This document shows positions 8,795 to 17,987 of a stretch of 64,000 bases of DNA, one piece after another (position 1 is the stretch's first letter; the number at the start of each line of letters is the position of its first letter). This DNA comes from a virus, in the IMG/VR virus record IMGVR_UViG_3300026488_000018, positions 25,721-89,720 of that record; one strand, given 5' to 3'. The notes beneath the pieces were generated by a model, which made no database searches, was not told the DNA's origin, and saw only the letters and a program-made list of their open reading frames with translations. A program made the position numbers and the translations under genes.

Positions 8795-11431
8795 ATGGAA
8801 GAACTGAAAAAAATTGATATTCTGGGGAGTAGTAACGATAGATTGATTGCGGGTTGGGCGAGCGTTGAGGTTGTAGATAGGCAGGGACAGATTGTTCCAA
8901 TTGATGAACTAAATAAGGCGCTTTTGAGGTATAGTATTAGAGGCGCACCGCTTAATTATGGGCATAAAAACCACCAGGTTGGGCGTGTTATTAATTGGTA
9001 TATAATGAAACACCCGAAGACGGGTAAGTGGGGTGTTTACATTATAGGCTACATATTTAGCGGTGAGAAGATATATGATGTTGTTTGGGAGGCGATTAAA
9101 GACGGAACTCTAACAGGTTTCAGCATTGCCGGTATTGCAAATAGGAAGGAGTATGATATTGTTGATGGGAGGAGTGTTGAGGTGTTGAGAGATATCACAA
9201 TTACAGAGATAAGTGTGGTTGAGAAGCCAGCGAACCCCGAAGCTCTTATTGAGGAGATTAATAAGTTTGCTAAGAGCGGAGATGATTCGGTTATCCGTAT
9301 AATGGGTGCAAGTTTTACTAAGGGTATTATTGATGATGCGGTTAATGTTGCCAAGGAGAACGGTGTTAACGAAGAAATTGTCGCTGATATAGTCGAAGAG
9401 GCACTGAGAAAGTTCATCTGCGGTATTGCCAAGCAGTATGACAGCAAGGTGATGGCAGTATTTGATAATGAGAAGGATGCGTTTGCGTATGCCATTGAGA
9501 AGGGAGGATTTGTGATTCCGAGTTATGATGGAAAGTTTTTAGTTGTAAGAGATAAAGCACATTTTGATGTTAAGGAAGACGAGAAGATGTATATAGAAGA
9601 GTTGGATATGGGCGTAGAGAAGGTTAAAGTTGATGTTGATATGAAAGATGAAGAATTTGAGAAGAGTGAGGGCCCGGTTACAGTTAGTTCAGAGGGAATG
9701 ATGAACCCTACTTATGGAAGCAAGTGGTTAAAGAATAAGGACGAGAAGTCGAATGTGATAGGCGAAGTGATTATGAATCTTATCAGGATTAAGAAAGAGT
9801 TTAAGGATAATGAGTCGGTGTATTATTTGATTGATGATATGATTTTTAAGCTGCACGATTTGGTTGGTGGTGATGAGATGGTTAAAAGTATTGAAAGTGA
9901 TGATGATTTGAGGAGAATTTTGGTAGGTCTCCTCGATGAGGCTAAAAAATTGAGGGGATTTGTGTATAAACATACAGAAAGTCTGGCATATAAAGGTATG
10001 GCTGATGATATTGTTAAGACGTTTGAACATCTGATTGAGGAACTTGATAGCGGGCAGATTGAGGTTGCTAAGGGTGAACTTACAAAGGATGAACTGTTGA
10101 GAATATTAAGAGGAATTCTTGATGAAGCAAAGAAGATTGCTGGTTTTATTAGAGACCACACTGAGAGCGGGGCATACAGGGGAATGGCTGAAGACGTTGT
10201 AAATGGTTTAAGGGCGCTCATTGGCGACGTTGAACGCAGTATTATTCAGGTTAGGAAGGATAGTGGTGTAGCTGATGATGATATGAAGATTAAGGAAGAA
10301 GCAGAGAAGCTTAAGACAAAAATCGAGGAGATAAACGAGGTGTTTAGTAAGCAGGATGAGGGCAGGAATAGGATGATGATGATGTACGGAAGTATTATGC
10401 AGAGCATTGTCGATGAATTGGAAGCTATAATCTTTTATGCTGACGTCGCGGCAATGTTTGATATGTTTGGGTATGACGAAATTGCGGCGAATGTGAGGAG
10501 TGTTATTAGTGAGGAGCTAGAGCATGTTAGGGAGTTTACGGCGATGCTCGAGAAACTTGCTATTGGCGATAAACCAATTAAGGAAATTGAAACAAATGAG
10601 GAAGTTGCAGTTCCCACCCCCGACCAGGGTATTGTTGAAGTGAGCAAGAAGGAAAGAGGTGAGCACAAGAAGTGTATGGAGCGGTATTATAATTTTGAAG
10701 AAGGCCATTTCAAGGGTAGAGAGGGAACGGGTGAAAGGTTCGATAATTGTGTAAAAGCCCAGATGCATTGTAATGGGAAGAGTAGAGAAGAGGCTGAAAA
10801 GATATGTGGTATGATTGCTCGCAGGAAAGGTTATGCTGGCGGAAAGAAGGTTAAGAAGGGTAAGATTGATGAAATAAAAGCGAGACTTGAAGAAGTTAGA
10901 AAGGCGGCGAAGAAGAACTGTCGGAAGCGGTATTATGATGAAGATAGAGGACATTTCCGCGAGATGACTTGTCCAGATGACCCAAATGAGAAAAGTAGGT
11001 TCTGTGGTTGTGTCAGGTATCAGATGAACTGCAATGGTAAGTCTTTGGAGGAAGCTAAGGAGATATGCGGATATATAAGGTTCCATGTTAAGAAGAGTGT
11101 TGAAACTGAACTTAATATGCTTCTTGTGAAGCTGAGGGTTGCAAAGGCAAGGAAGACTGGGCACCGTAAGGGTAAGACTGAAGCACAGCGTCGAAGGGAG
11201 AGAAAACAGCAAGGTCCTGGTCGTCCTAAAGACCCTTGTCGACAGCGTTTTGTTGATAAGAATGGTTTTTACAGAAAGATGACTGACCCAAAGAACCCAA
11301 GTAAACCCGCGAGCGAGTTTTGGGGGTGTGTGAGATATGCAATGGAATGCAAGAAAATGTCATACGAAGAAGCGAAGAGTTGGTGTGGTAAGGCGAAGTA
11401 CGATGCTGTTGAGGGCGGCGGTGAGGCGTGA
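8795..11431 (+). CDS. Prohead protease with extra C-terminal domains
   Basis: An 878-residue multidomain protein. Residues 1-165 look like an XkdF-type prohead serine protease: LIAGWASVEVVD, a GHKNHQVGRV motif with a candidate catalytic His, then GTLTGFSIAG with a candidate Ser, and EISVVEKPANPEA. Next come helical repeats of about 50 residues; two clear copies contain LLDEAKKLRGFVYKHTES and ILDEAKKIAGFIRDHTES (about 370-500). A ferritin-like helical stretch follows (VDELEAIIFYADV ... EELEHVREF, about 530-595). Three Cys-rich repeats of about 55 residues end the protein, each with a leading Cys, a VRYxMxC-like core and an EEAxxxCG end (about 625-870). The protease should mature the capsid; the appendages may act in scaffolding or be cleaved. 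Confidence 0.8.
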   Translation: MEELKKIDILGSSNDRLIAGWASVEVVDRQGQIVPIDELNKALLRYSIRGAPLNYGHKNHQVGRVINWYIMKHPKTGKWGVYIIGYIFSGEKIYDVVWEAIKDGTLTGFSIAGIANRKEYDIVDGRSVEVLRDITITEISVVEKPANPEALIEEINKFAKSGDDSVIRIMGASFTKGIIDDAVNVAKENGVNEEIVADIVEEALRKFICGIAKQYDSKVMAVFDNEKDAFAYAIEKGGFVIPSYDGKFLVVRDKAHFDVKEDEKMYIEELDMGVEKVKVDVDMKDEEFEKSEGPVTVSSEGMMNPTYGSKWLKNKDEKSNVIGEVIMNLIRIKKEFKDNESVYYLIDDMIFKLHDLVGGDEMVKSIESDDDLRRILVGLLDEAKKLRGFVYKHTESLAYKGMADDIVKTFEHLIEELDSGQIEVAKGELTKDELLRILRGILDEAKKIAGFIRDHTESGAYRGMAEDVVNGLRALIGDVERSIIQVRKDSGVADDDMKIKEEAEKLKTKIEEINEVFSKQDEGRNRMMMMYGSIMQSIVDELEAIIFYADVAAMFDMFGYDEIAANVRSVISEELEHVREFTAMLEKLAIGDKPIKEIETNEEVAVPTPDQGIVEVSKKERGEHKKCMERYYNFEEGHFKGREGTGERFDNCVKAQMHCNGKSREEAEKICGMIARRKGYAGGKKVKKGKIDEIKARLEEVRKAAKKNCRKRYYDEDRGHFREMTCPDDPNEKSRFCGCVRYQMNCNGKSLEEAKEICGYIRFHVKKSVETELNMLLVKLRVAKARKTGHRKGKTEAQRRRERKQQGPGRPKDPCRQRFVDKNGFYRKMTDPKNPSKPASEFWGCVRYAMECKKMSYEEAKSWCGKAKYDAVEGGGEA

Positions 11432-11466
11432 TTTAAATATTTGTTTCCAATTTTTATTGGTGATGA
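11432..11466 (+). promoter_or_regulatory. Promoter and RBS for 11470 gene
   Basis: An ATTTAAATAT box lies at the protease stop, then a T-rich start region and TTGGTGATG as ribosome-binding site. Confidence 0.5.
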
Positions 11467-11469
11467 ATT

Positions 11470-11760
11470 ATGAATGAAGGTATTAAGTCACTGGAAAAAC
11501 GAGGTGCTAAGAGGTTTGTATTGTGGTTGGTATATTTGATTTTCGCCTTTATGTGGAATGTAAATAACGTTGATAATTTCTATAGCGGTGCGGGGTTGAG
11601 TTTGATTGCATTATCAGTGTTTACTGTAATCGATGAGAAAATAAAAGAGGGATATTTCTTTGACCCGAAGGATTTGAAGGGTAAAGGGTGGACACACGAG
11701 AAACTGGTATTCTGGTCCGCAGTTTTCGGCGCGGTATTGCTTATGATTGGTGGGGTGTGA
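11470..11760 (+). CDS. Small membrane protein
   Basis: A 96-residue protein with likely membrane helices at about 19-30, 39-52 and 77-94 (LVFWSAVFGAVLLMIGG), separated by a hydrophilic DPKDLKGKG loop. I do not recognise the family. It lies between the protease and beta-rich structural genes and has its own promoter. A holin-like or virion-membrane role is possible but unsupported beyond topology. Confidence 0.7.
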   Translation: MNEGIKSLEKRGAKRFVLWLVYLIFAFMWNVNNVDNFYSGAGLSLIALSVFTVIDEKIKEGYFFDPKDLKGKGWTHEKLVFWSAVFGAVLLMIGGV

Positions 11761-11764
11761 TGTT

Positions 11765-12286
11765 ATGGGGATTGGAAATCCTACTCTTCGTGAATATTTG
11801 AGTGTATTGGAGCGGTATGGGAGTTATATGGGCAGAAAAATTGATGAGGGTAAGTTGTTTAAAGTGTATAGACGTGTGCAAGTTAATCCAAACGGAAGTT
11901 ATAATCTTTACATCGATAATTCGACAAGCGATAGCGATGTTATAATTTCAATTCTTATTATTGAGGCTGATGGTAAAGCAAGTATAAACGTGTATAAGGA
12001 CGTTAATATTAATAGTTATGGAAGCGAGGTTACACCGGAACCATTTGTTATAGGAGATGAATTGACGATTGCGACGAAGTTCTATGAAAATGTGGATTAT
12101 AGTGGTGGGGTTCTTATTGATGGTGGACAGATTCAGTCTACACGGGGCAGACGCGGTATTGGCGGAGACCAGGAGTTTAATGTGTTTTTTAAGATAAGAG
12201 CCGGGAAGTCTTTATTGATTGAAGTTGAGAATTTGGATTCTGTTAGTATTAGAGTTGATGTTAAATTAATTGCTCATGAGGGGTGA
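11765..12286 (+). CDS. Putative virion structural protein, beta-rich
   Basis: A 173-residue protein dominated by short alternating strands (SYNLYIDN, VIISILIIEADG, VFFKIRAGKSLLIEV, SIRVDVKLIAHEG), as expected for a jelly-roll or Ig-like virion protein. There is no enzyme motif. I chose the ATG at 11765 after GGTGGGGTG; upstream in-frame TTG and GTG codons sit inside that site. Its position among fibre-like genes suggests a tail, baseplate or head decoration role. Confidence 0.6.
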   Translation: MGIGNPTLREYLSVLERYGSYMGRKIDEGKLFKVYRRVQVNPNGSYNLYIDNSTSDSDVIISILIIEADGKASINVYKDVNINSYGSEVTPEPFVIGDELTIATKFYENVDYSGGVLIDGGQIQSTRGRRGIGGDQEFNVFFKIRAGKSLLIEVENLDSVSIRVDVKLIAHEG

Positions 12287-12291
12287 TGGTA

Positions 12292-12486
12292 TTGAACGTT
12301 AAAGAGATTGCTGAGCTGGTGGCTCTGGTCAGTGACGATATAGCGGCGCTGGTATTAATAATCGTTGGTTCGTATATTGCTATTAAGATGGATTATGATA
12401 ACGGCAGCGCGTTGATTAGTTTGGGTGTTGCGTATTTGTTTGGTAGCCACGTTCCTAAAAAGCCTAAGTCCCGGGGTGAGAATTAA
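12292..12486 (+). CDS. Small two-helix membrane protein, holin-like
   Basis: A 64-residue protein with two hydrophobic helices (about 17-30 IAALVLIIVGSYIAI and 39-51) and a basic C-terminus (KKPKSRG). I chose TTG at 12292 because the GGGGTGAT site leaves the right spacing; the in-frame ATG at 12286 lies inside that site. Size and topology resemble phage holins, but no lysis enzyme is nearby and the role is unproven. It abuts the fibre gene. Confidence 0.55.
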   Translation: MNVKEIAELVALVSDDIAALVLIIVGSYIAIKMDYDNGSALISLGVAYLFGSHVPKKPKSRGEN

Positions 12487-14018
12487 TGGTTGGCAAGTTG
12501 AGATTGTATAATGATAATAGGACGAAACTACGCGAACTGTATTATGATGATACTAAAGGTATTGGAATGAGGGATGAGGTCGGTAATGAGTATGACATTG
12601 TTAGGGGGGCTTATGATTACATTATTTATGGCGAAGACATTGATGGCGATGGTATAGTAGATGTTGTCTATGCGAAGAATGGACGCACGGGGAAGATTGA
12701 ATTTGAGGGTGAAACAATATCGTATATATTAGATAAAATTTTCAATGTTAGTGAAAAGATAAACATATTATTGAGAGATGGCGTTTATGTAGCGGATAGC
12801 ACTATTAATATATCGAATAAGAATACTGTGCATATTGAGGGTGTAGGTGATGTGAGAATTGAGTGGCGCGGGAGTATGGATGATTTAAAGATTGTGAGGG
12901 TTGAAGATGTAGATAAATTTATTATTAGAAATATAGTGTTTGCAAATGTTCCACAATGGGGAGTATCGATTGGTCCGGCTTCAACGAGTAAGGGTAAGTA
13001 TGCTATAGTTGATGGTGTTAGAGTGTATGGTTCTGGATACTATACATTGGGGACGGCATTGTCAATTTGGAATTATGAGAATATTATAGTAAATAATTGT
13101 TATGTGTATGGAATGGATGATGTTATACAAATAAAGTCAACATCAAGAAAAATCAGTAATGTTTATATCATTGATAATGTTTTTGTTGATGGACGAGTAG
13201 AAGTTGGATTATCTGAAATTGATATTGATAATGTTTTTGTTGCAAATAATGTATTTGTTTCGGATAGTGAACCAACATATTTACGTTTAGAACCGAAGTT
13301 AGGGAATGTTGTTGTCAGTTCGAATATATTTGTTGCCGTCAATGAAACACATTCATATGCTGTTAGGGTTGAACGTAACGGTGTTAATGGAGAAATTTCG
13401 AATATTAATATTAGTGGGAATGTAATTGATACATATTATTTGCCAGCGCTGTATATCAATGTTGAAGATGGGATGAGCGTTGGGACGGTTAAATTTTCTG
13501 ATAATATTATTAGTGGAGTTGTTGAAACAGGTATGATACATGTAGAGAATTATGGTACGTTTGATACATTAGAAATTGTTAATAACATTTTTAATTATAG
13601 TGATAGTATTTACAACCCAAGTGTAAAGATTTATGGTGATAACCCCATAAGGTTTGTAAAAATTTGTGATAATAAATTCAAATGCACATCATCATATGTG
13701 AATATTTTTGATAGAATAATTAATATACCAGAATTTTTGTTTTTGTGTAGGAATATCGTTGAATCATTTGATGGTGAAATATTTAGGACTGAAAACAGTG
13801 GTACTACAACTTTCTCTGGTGATGGTACTACTACTCAGTTTGTAATAGCACATGGTTTAGTCTCGATGCCAAGTAAAGTTCAAGTCACTCCAATGAGCGC
13901 CGATGCGGTAGGTCCGTTTTATGTTACCGCAGATGAAACTAACATTTATGTGAACTATACTACTGCCCCACCAAGCGGAACAAACAATATTAAACTAAGC
14001 TGGTACGCAGAGGTGTGA
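12486..14018 (+). CDS. Beta-helix tail-fibre-like protein A
   Basis: A 510-residue protein. The N-terminus has a module with YDYIIYGEDIDGDGIVDVVYA (Ca-binding-like DxDxD) that is nearly identical to one in the 14481 protein and probably anchors both to the virion. The middle shows repeated rungs with N-rich turns (VHIEGVG, FIIRNIVFAN, IIVNNCYVYG, VYIIDNVFVDG, VFVANNVFV), typical of a right-handed parallel beta-helix as in pectate-lyase-like fibres and tailspikes. The last about 80 residues, starting TTTFSGDGTTTQF, look like a trimerisation or receptor-binding tip seen in tail fibres. Host adhesion is the likely role; no glycan-degrading active site is evident. Confidence 0.7.
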   Translation: MVGKLRLYNDNRTKLRELYYDDTKGIGMRDEVGNEYDIVRGAYDYIIYGEDIDGDGIVDVVYAKNGRTGKIEFEGETISYILDKIFNVSEKINILLRDGVYVADSTINISNKNTVHIEGVGDVRIEWRGSMDDLKIVRVEDVDKFIIRNIVFANVPQWGVSIGPASTSKGKYAIVDGVRVYGSGYYTLGTALSIWNYENIIVNNCYVYGMDDVIQIKSTSRKISNVYIIDNVFVDGRVEVGLSEIDIDNVFVANNVFVSDSEPTYLRLEPKLGNVVVSSNIFVAVNETHSYAVRVERNGVNGEISNINISGNVIDTYYLPALYINVEDGMSVGTVKFSDNIISGVVETGMIHVENYGTFDTLEIVNNIFNYSDSIYNPSVKIYGDNPIRFVKICDNKFKCTSSYVNIFDRIINIPEFLFLCRNIVESFDGEIFRTENSGTTTFSGDGTTTQFVIAHGLVSMPSKVQVTPMSADAVGPFYVTADETNIYVNYTTAPPSGTNNIKLSWYAEV

Positions 14019-14022
14019 ATAA

Positions 14023-14076
14023 GTGGCTATCTATACTAAATTGCGTATTACTTATGATGAGTTGAAGGTTGTATAA
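14023..14076 (+). other. 17-codon ORF, possible gene remnant
   Basis: A GTG-started 17-residue ORF (MAIYTKLRITYDELKVV) follows a GAGGTGTG site right after the fibre stop. It reads like the start of a protein cut short by TAA. The rest of the gap up to 14185 has no coding appearance, so this may be the remnant of a deleted small gene between two fibre loci. Confidence 0.3.
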
Positions 14077-14185
14077 TTTAATTTGAAGTAATGCGGGTGG
14101 GTAGTAAAGTTAACCGGGGATGATGATTTTATTGAGGGTGCGTTTTTAACTCTTTTTTATGTATTTTTATCAGGGGTGATAGTAA

Positions 14186-14470
14186 ATGAGTTATATTCCA
14201 TTGAAGAGGGTTTTGGATGTTCTTAATTTGTTTAAGTTTGATAAGGAGAGTTATGTAAAAACAAGCGTTAGGCCGAAATTGGAGGTTCATGATGAGGAAA
14301 TTGCAAGTGATGAGGTTTTGGCTGTTGCAAGCGGAGACGAGGTGGCGTTTAATAATTTGAAGGTTGATGGACGCATGATTGTAAAAGGCGCAGTGGATGT
14401 TGTCGGTGACATAGAGATAACCGGAACACTGGACATAATCGACGACGGTATTGTTAATGTCGGTTTGTGA
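14186..14470 (+). CDS. Putative structural protein with short beta-helix end
   Basis: A 94-residue protein. The second half reads as successive short strands with G/D turns (VAFNNLKVDGRMIVKGAVD, then VVGDIEITGTLDI), like a bactofilin-type or fibre-associated beta-solenoid. It starts at ATG after GGGGTGATAG and lies between the two fibre-like genes, so an accessory or adaptor role for the second fibre is plausible but not shown. Confidence 0.6.
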   Translation: MSYIPLKRVLDVLNLFKFDKESYVKTSVRPKLEVHDEEIASDEVLAVASGDEVAFNNLKVDGRMIVKGAVDVVGDIEITGTLDIIDDGIVNVGL

Positions 14471-14480
14471 GGTGATTGCT

Positions 14481-15896
14481 GTGAGTGAGTTGAGATTTAT
14501 CGGCGAAAGTGGAACGATTCAGAAAAAGTTTGTGCTAGATGAGGTTAACAATCAGCTTAAGATGGTTGATATCCCGAGCGGAAAGGAGGTTTATTTGAAC
14601 CAACCAGTGAATGTGTATGATTACATAATTTTTGGCGAGGATACAAACGGCGATGGCATCGTGGATATTATCTATGCTAAGAATGGCAAAACAGGAGAGA
14701 TTGAATTCGAGAGTGGTAACGCGAGAGAAGTTGTGCAGTATGCGTTGGATAATGGGAGAAATGTGTATGTTGCTAATGGAAAATATTATATTGATTCAAC
14801 AATAAAGATGTTATCTGATAGAGTTTTAGTGTTCGAGAGTAGAGATGCAAAATTTTATACGGATAGTGCAATTACTATGGTTGAAATAAGTAGTGTTGGG
14901 TATGACCCAGATATTGGCATATATTCAACAAAGGGTATTTTTGGTGGAACTCTAGATGGTGGAGGAGTTGCAAATCTTGTAAAGATTGTTGACGTAGAGG
15001 AGGCGATAATAAGAGGAACCGCAATGATTAATTTTGTTGATGGTATTGAAATAACAGCTCAAGATTATTGGAGTGAATGGACAAAGATAGAGGATGTGAT
15101 ATTTAGGAACTATTCTGGTTGGGCAATAAAATATACGCCTACGTCAGGGAGTGGAACAGACAGTAGGGGTGATTCATATCTAGCAAGAATTAGAGCAGAC
15201 CCTCTGGGAGGTGGAGGAGGGTTAATAAAGGTGGAGACAGGTGTAAACGCAGGAAGCATGGTGGCAGTAGATTTGGTCTTTTTTAATAGAGGACAGTATA
15301 TGATATATAGCGATGGGAGATTAGATGAAAGTGTTTTTATAAAAGTGCGGATGGAAGACCATTCTCCTAGCGGTAAAGAGTTGCTGTATTTTGATAATAA
15401 TCATATTGGATATGTGGAAATGATTTCAGTTGGTATTGGTCCGATGTTGCTTGGTAATTTTACTGATTATTTTGTATGTAACCAAGGTGGTGTTGAGATA
15501 ATTAATAGAGATACTCAATATATCATTGGCGTTGGTAGATACAAATATATTGTAGGAGCACAAGGAGATACGAGAATAACATTTGCTGGAAATGCTAACA
15601 TGACCTCAGGTAACTGGGTGTTTGATGTTAGGGATGATATAGTGAGTAATAAGTCGTTATTCCACATTACTCACGGCGGAGCTGTATATCTTGGTGCACA
15701 AGATTATTCAGATACAGTAGTAATGAATAGGTTGAGGTTTGCGAGCACAACACGACCACATTTTAATATCGTAGCAAGAAATACTCCCCCGAGTAATCCC
15801 GCGGTTGGAGATATATACTTAGATGATGGAACAAATACAGCAGATGGTAAGCCTCATTTTAGGTATTGGGATGGAACACAATGGGTGGACTTGTGA
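14481..15896 (+). CDS. Beta-helix tail-fibre-like protein B
   Basis: A 471-residue paralogue of the 12486 protein at its N-terminus: YDYIIFGEDTNGDGIVDIIYA is followed by NGKTGEIEFE in both. The body then diverges to a beta-helix with D/N-rich turns and a different C-terminal tip ending in YWDGTQWVDL, a phage tip motif, preceded by PPSNPAVGDIYLDDG. I chose the GTG at 14481 after GAGGTGAT; upstream in-frame ATGs lie inside the previous gene. Two fibres sharing an anchor but with different tips suggest alternative receptors. Confidence 0.7.
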   Translation: MSELRFIGESGTIQKKFVLDEVNNQLKMVDIPSGKEVYLNQPVNVYDYIIFGEDTNGDGIVDIIYAKNGKTGEIEFESGNAREVVQYALDNGRNVYVANGKYYIDSTIKMLSDRVLVFESRDAKFYTDSAITMVEISSVGYDPDIGIYSTKGIFGGTLDGGGVANLVKIVDVEEAIIRGTAMINFVDGIEITAQDYWSEWTKIEDVIFRNYSGWAIKYTPTSGSGTDSRGDSYLARIRADPLGGGGGLIKVETGVNAGSMVAVDLVFFNRGQYMIYSDGRLDESVFIKVRMEDHSPSGKELLYFDNNHIGYVEMISVGIGPMLLGNFTDYFVCNQGGVEIINRDTQYIIGVGRYKYIVGAQGDTRITFAGNANMTSGNWVFDVRDDIVSNKSLFHITHGGAVYLGAQDYSDTVVMNRLRFASTTRPHFNIVARNTPPSNPAVGDIYLDDGTNTADGKPHFRYWDGTQWVDL

Positions 15897-16050
15897 GGTA
15901 ATGGTATATGGTATTGGGTTGGATGAAGAGTACTAATGATGACAATCTAATCTTTCCTATTTATATTGGTTTTACAGTCTAGGCTATTTTTTCTTCATAT
16001 TTAAATGAATGTGGTGAAATTTAAATGGTAGGTTTCACGGGGTGATTGTA
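15897..16050 (+). promoter_or_regulatory. Capsid operon leader: T-rich region, promoter, RBS
   Basis: After the fibre gene come T-rich tracts (TTTCCTATTTATATTGG, then GCTATTTTTTC) that may terminate transcription. ATTTAAATG boxes at about 15999 and 16018 precede GGGGTGAT at 16039-16046. These would drive scaffold and capsid genes. Confidence 0.4.
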
Positions 16051-16051
16051 T

Positions 16052-16585
16052 ATGCCTGAGGAAGAGAAGGTTGAGGTTATGCCCACCGAGGAGGAGCAGA
16101 CTCTGCCTGTTGAGGATAATAAGGTTGAAACTAAGACTGATAATGAGATTGAGGAGATTCTTGAGAAGATTCAGGATATAGTTGCTGAGCTTGCTGACCT
16201 TGTTGCACAGGCAACTCAGCTTCAGGCCAGTGATGTTAACATTAGCGAGGAAATCGAGGAGAGCCTGAAGGGTATTGTCAGAGCGGAGCTTAATGCGTTT
16301 AAGGATGAGATTGTTAAGGCTGTTAAGGAAGAGCTCATTTCGCTCGGTATTCCTGAGAGTTATAGTGAGCTTAAGAGGAAGGATGAGGAGAAGGCTCCGG
16401 AGGGAACTGATAAGGTCGAGGTTAGTGAGAAGGAGCTTGGTAAGCTTGAGCCGGAAGTTCTTAAGGCTGCGCCGAAGAATGTTACCGGCGGGGAGGATGA
16501 GCTTTCTGTTAGAATGATGATTGTTGAGAAGATTATGAAGGGTGAGATTAAGAACCCGTTTGAGGCTTACAAGTATATAAGGTGA
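16052..16585 (+). CDS. Putative capsid scaffold protein
   Basis: A 177-residue, strongly acidic, mostly helical protein with a predicted coiled coil at about 30-110 (IEEILEKIQDIVAELADLV, then AELNAFKDEIVKAVKEEL). It sits immediately before the major capsid gene, the usual place for a scaffold or delta domain. The C-terminal 35 residues are a separate helical tail (MMIVEKIMKGEIKNPFEAY) that could bind capsid protein. Codon use shifts here toward GAG, AAG and CTT, as in the capsid gene, consistent with high expression. Start ATG at 16052 after GGGGTGAT. Confidence 0.65.
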   Translation: MPEEEKVEVMPTEEEQTLPVEDNKVETKTDNEIEEILEKIQDIVAELADLVAQATQLQASDVNISEEIEESLKGIVRAELNAFKDEIVKAVKEELISLGIPESYSELKRKDEEKAPEGTDKVEVSEKELGKLEPEVLKAAPKNVTGGEDELSVRMMIVEKIMKGEIKNPFEAYKYIR

Positions 16586-16590
16586 TTTAA

Positions 16591-17766
16591 ATGGTGTGGA
16601 GTGTTATTTCTGAAAAGGAGATAGCTGCGTTTTATGCTGGTGGAGATAGTATATTTAACGGGGCGTTCGATATTGCTAAAGCCGATGGTACCGTTAATTC
16701 TGAGCTTATTCCTAATTATCGTAACATAGTTTATGGTCCGCGCATTTGGAGAGCTCTTAACGTTGAGAGTAATGCGTTTGGTATTCTTCCTAAGACGACT
16801 TGGCCGAGCTCTGGTTGGCGTGTGAAGACTGATTTTGCTTACCAGAGCAGTGAGATTGCTATTGGTGAGACTGACAGCTTTGGTACTCCGAAGTATCCGC
16901 CGATACAGGTTGTTAGGGCGCAGCCAAAGATAGCGCTTGTTACGTTCGAGATTAGCGATGTCATGGAGGCGCTTGCTGAGGTTTCGCAGGATGACGTTGT
17001 TGGTACCGCGGAGCAGCTTCGTGTCGATATGGGTACTGAGTTTGTTAAGATGGTTAATAGGGAGCTTCTTAGGAAGGTTATTGGTAGCGCCACTGATGGA
17101 AGTGATTCTGAGGGTTCTGAGCCTGCAACGAGGTTTACTTCGCTTGATAGGGCTGTCGCGAGCCATGCGGAGGCACAGGCTTTTGGTTCCCCGGAGAGTG
17201 CGACTGTTTACGGTATTGACAGAGCGAGCGCTCCTTGGATGGATTCAGTTGTTAAGTTCGACACGAATGGTCTCGAACTTACGGATGAGCTGATAAGGCA
17301 GACTCTCGCTGAGGTTAAGAAGAATGGTGCTAACACTAATGTTATACTCACCGGTTACGATACTTATGCGAAGCTCCTCGGTATTTACATGAACTTTGTT
17401 AGGTATCTACCGGCTATGACTGAGACGCAGGTTCAGTTCGGTGTTAACGGTATTCAGACTGCGAAGGGTATTGACGCGGGTGTGAAAGTTGCTGCCCTTT
17501 ATGGAATTCCAGTGATACAGTCTGTTGATGTTCCAAGTGATGGTAACGGTTATCTGCAGAGGATGTATATGCTTGACCTTACTGACCCCGAGGGATATGG
17601 AATACCGCGCGGAAGTTTCTCAATACTTAGGCCGCCGAGCTATCTTGAGAGCAACAACTTCGTCCTGATGCAGAAGGTTGTAAGGCGTGGAGCGTACTAT
17701 ATGGCGGGTGAGCTGACTATAAGGCTGCCGCGCATGAACGCGAAGATAAGGTCAATCCTCGAGTGA
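16591..17766 (+). CDS. Major capsid protein, HK97 fold
   Basis: A 391-residue protein with the size, position and segment order of HK97-fold capsid proteins. It has an N-terminal region around RIWRALNVESNAFGILPK, an E-loop-like stretch with Ser and Thr turns, a long spine helix (VVGTAEQLRVDMGTEFVKM), an A-domain core (VILTGYDTYAKLL, IPVIQSVDVP) and a conserved end (FVLMQKVVRRGAYYMAGE). It directly follows the scaffold, and codon use is the most biased in the window, as expected for the most abundant virion protein. Confidence 0.85.
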   Translation: MVWSVISEKEIAAFYAGGDSIFNGAFDIAKADGTVNSELIPNYRNIVYGPRIWRALNVESNAFGILPKTTWPSSGWRVKTDFAYQSSEIAIGETDSFGTPKYPPIQVVRAQPKIALVTFEISDVMEALAEVSQDDVVGTAEQLRVDMGTEFVKMVNRELLRKVIGSATDGSDSEGSEPATRFTSLDRAVASHAEAQAFGSPESATVYGIDRASAPWMDSVVKFDTNGLELTDELIRQTLAEVKKNGANTNVILTGYDTYAKLLGIYMNFVRYLPAMTETQVQFGVNGIQTAKGIDAGVKVAALYGIPVIQSVDVPSDGNGYLQRMYMLDLTDPEGYGIPRGSFSILRPPSYLESNNFVLMQKVVRRGAYYMAGELTIRLPRMNAKIRSILE

Positions 17767-17835
17767 TTTCGTGTTTTCTCACTATTTATTTTTCTTGAAT
17801 TTTGTGGATTTTAGTTCTGTTTTTGAGTGATACGT
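17767..17835 (+). terminator. T-rich transcription terminator after capsid gene
   Basis: Successive T tracts (TTTTCTC, TTTATTTTTCTTG, TTTTG, TTTTTG) directly follow the capsid stop, typical of archaeal poly-T termination. The rest of the gap to 17940 holds no gene that I can see. Confidence 0.55.
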
Positions 17836-17943
17836 TTTAGAAAAGCTTCGGTGAATTTATAGTAAATTACGCGACAGTGTTGGCTGTTTATATGTAAAAC
17901 AGAAAATGATTTTTGATGACTTCGCAGCAGATTATTCACAGCG

Positions 17944-17986
17944 TTGCTTTTTAAATCTTTTTGCGGTATTATTATTGGTGAGGAGG
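17944..17986 (+). promoter_or_regulatory. Promoter with GCGGTATTATT start element
   Basis: A CTTTTTAAATC TATA box is followed about 15 bases later by GCGGTATTATT, where transcription should begin, and then GGTGAGGAGG for ribosome binding. The same arrangement recurs at 19096, 53308, 57010, 60490 and 62390. Confidence 0.6.
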
Positions 17987-17987
17987 A

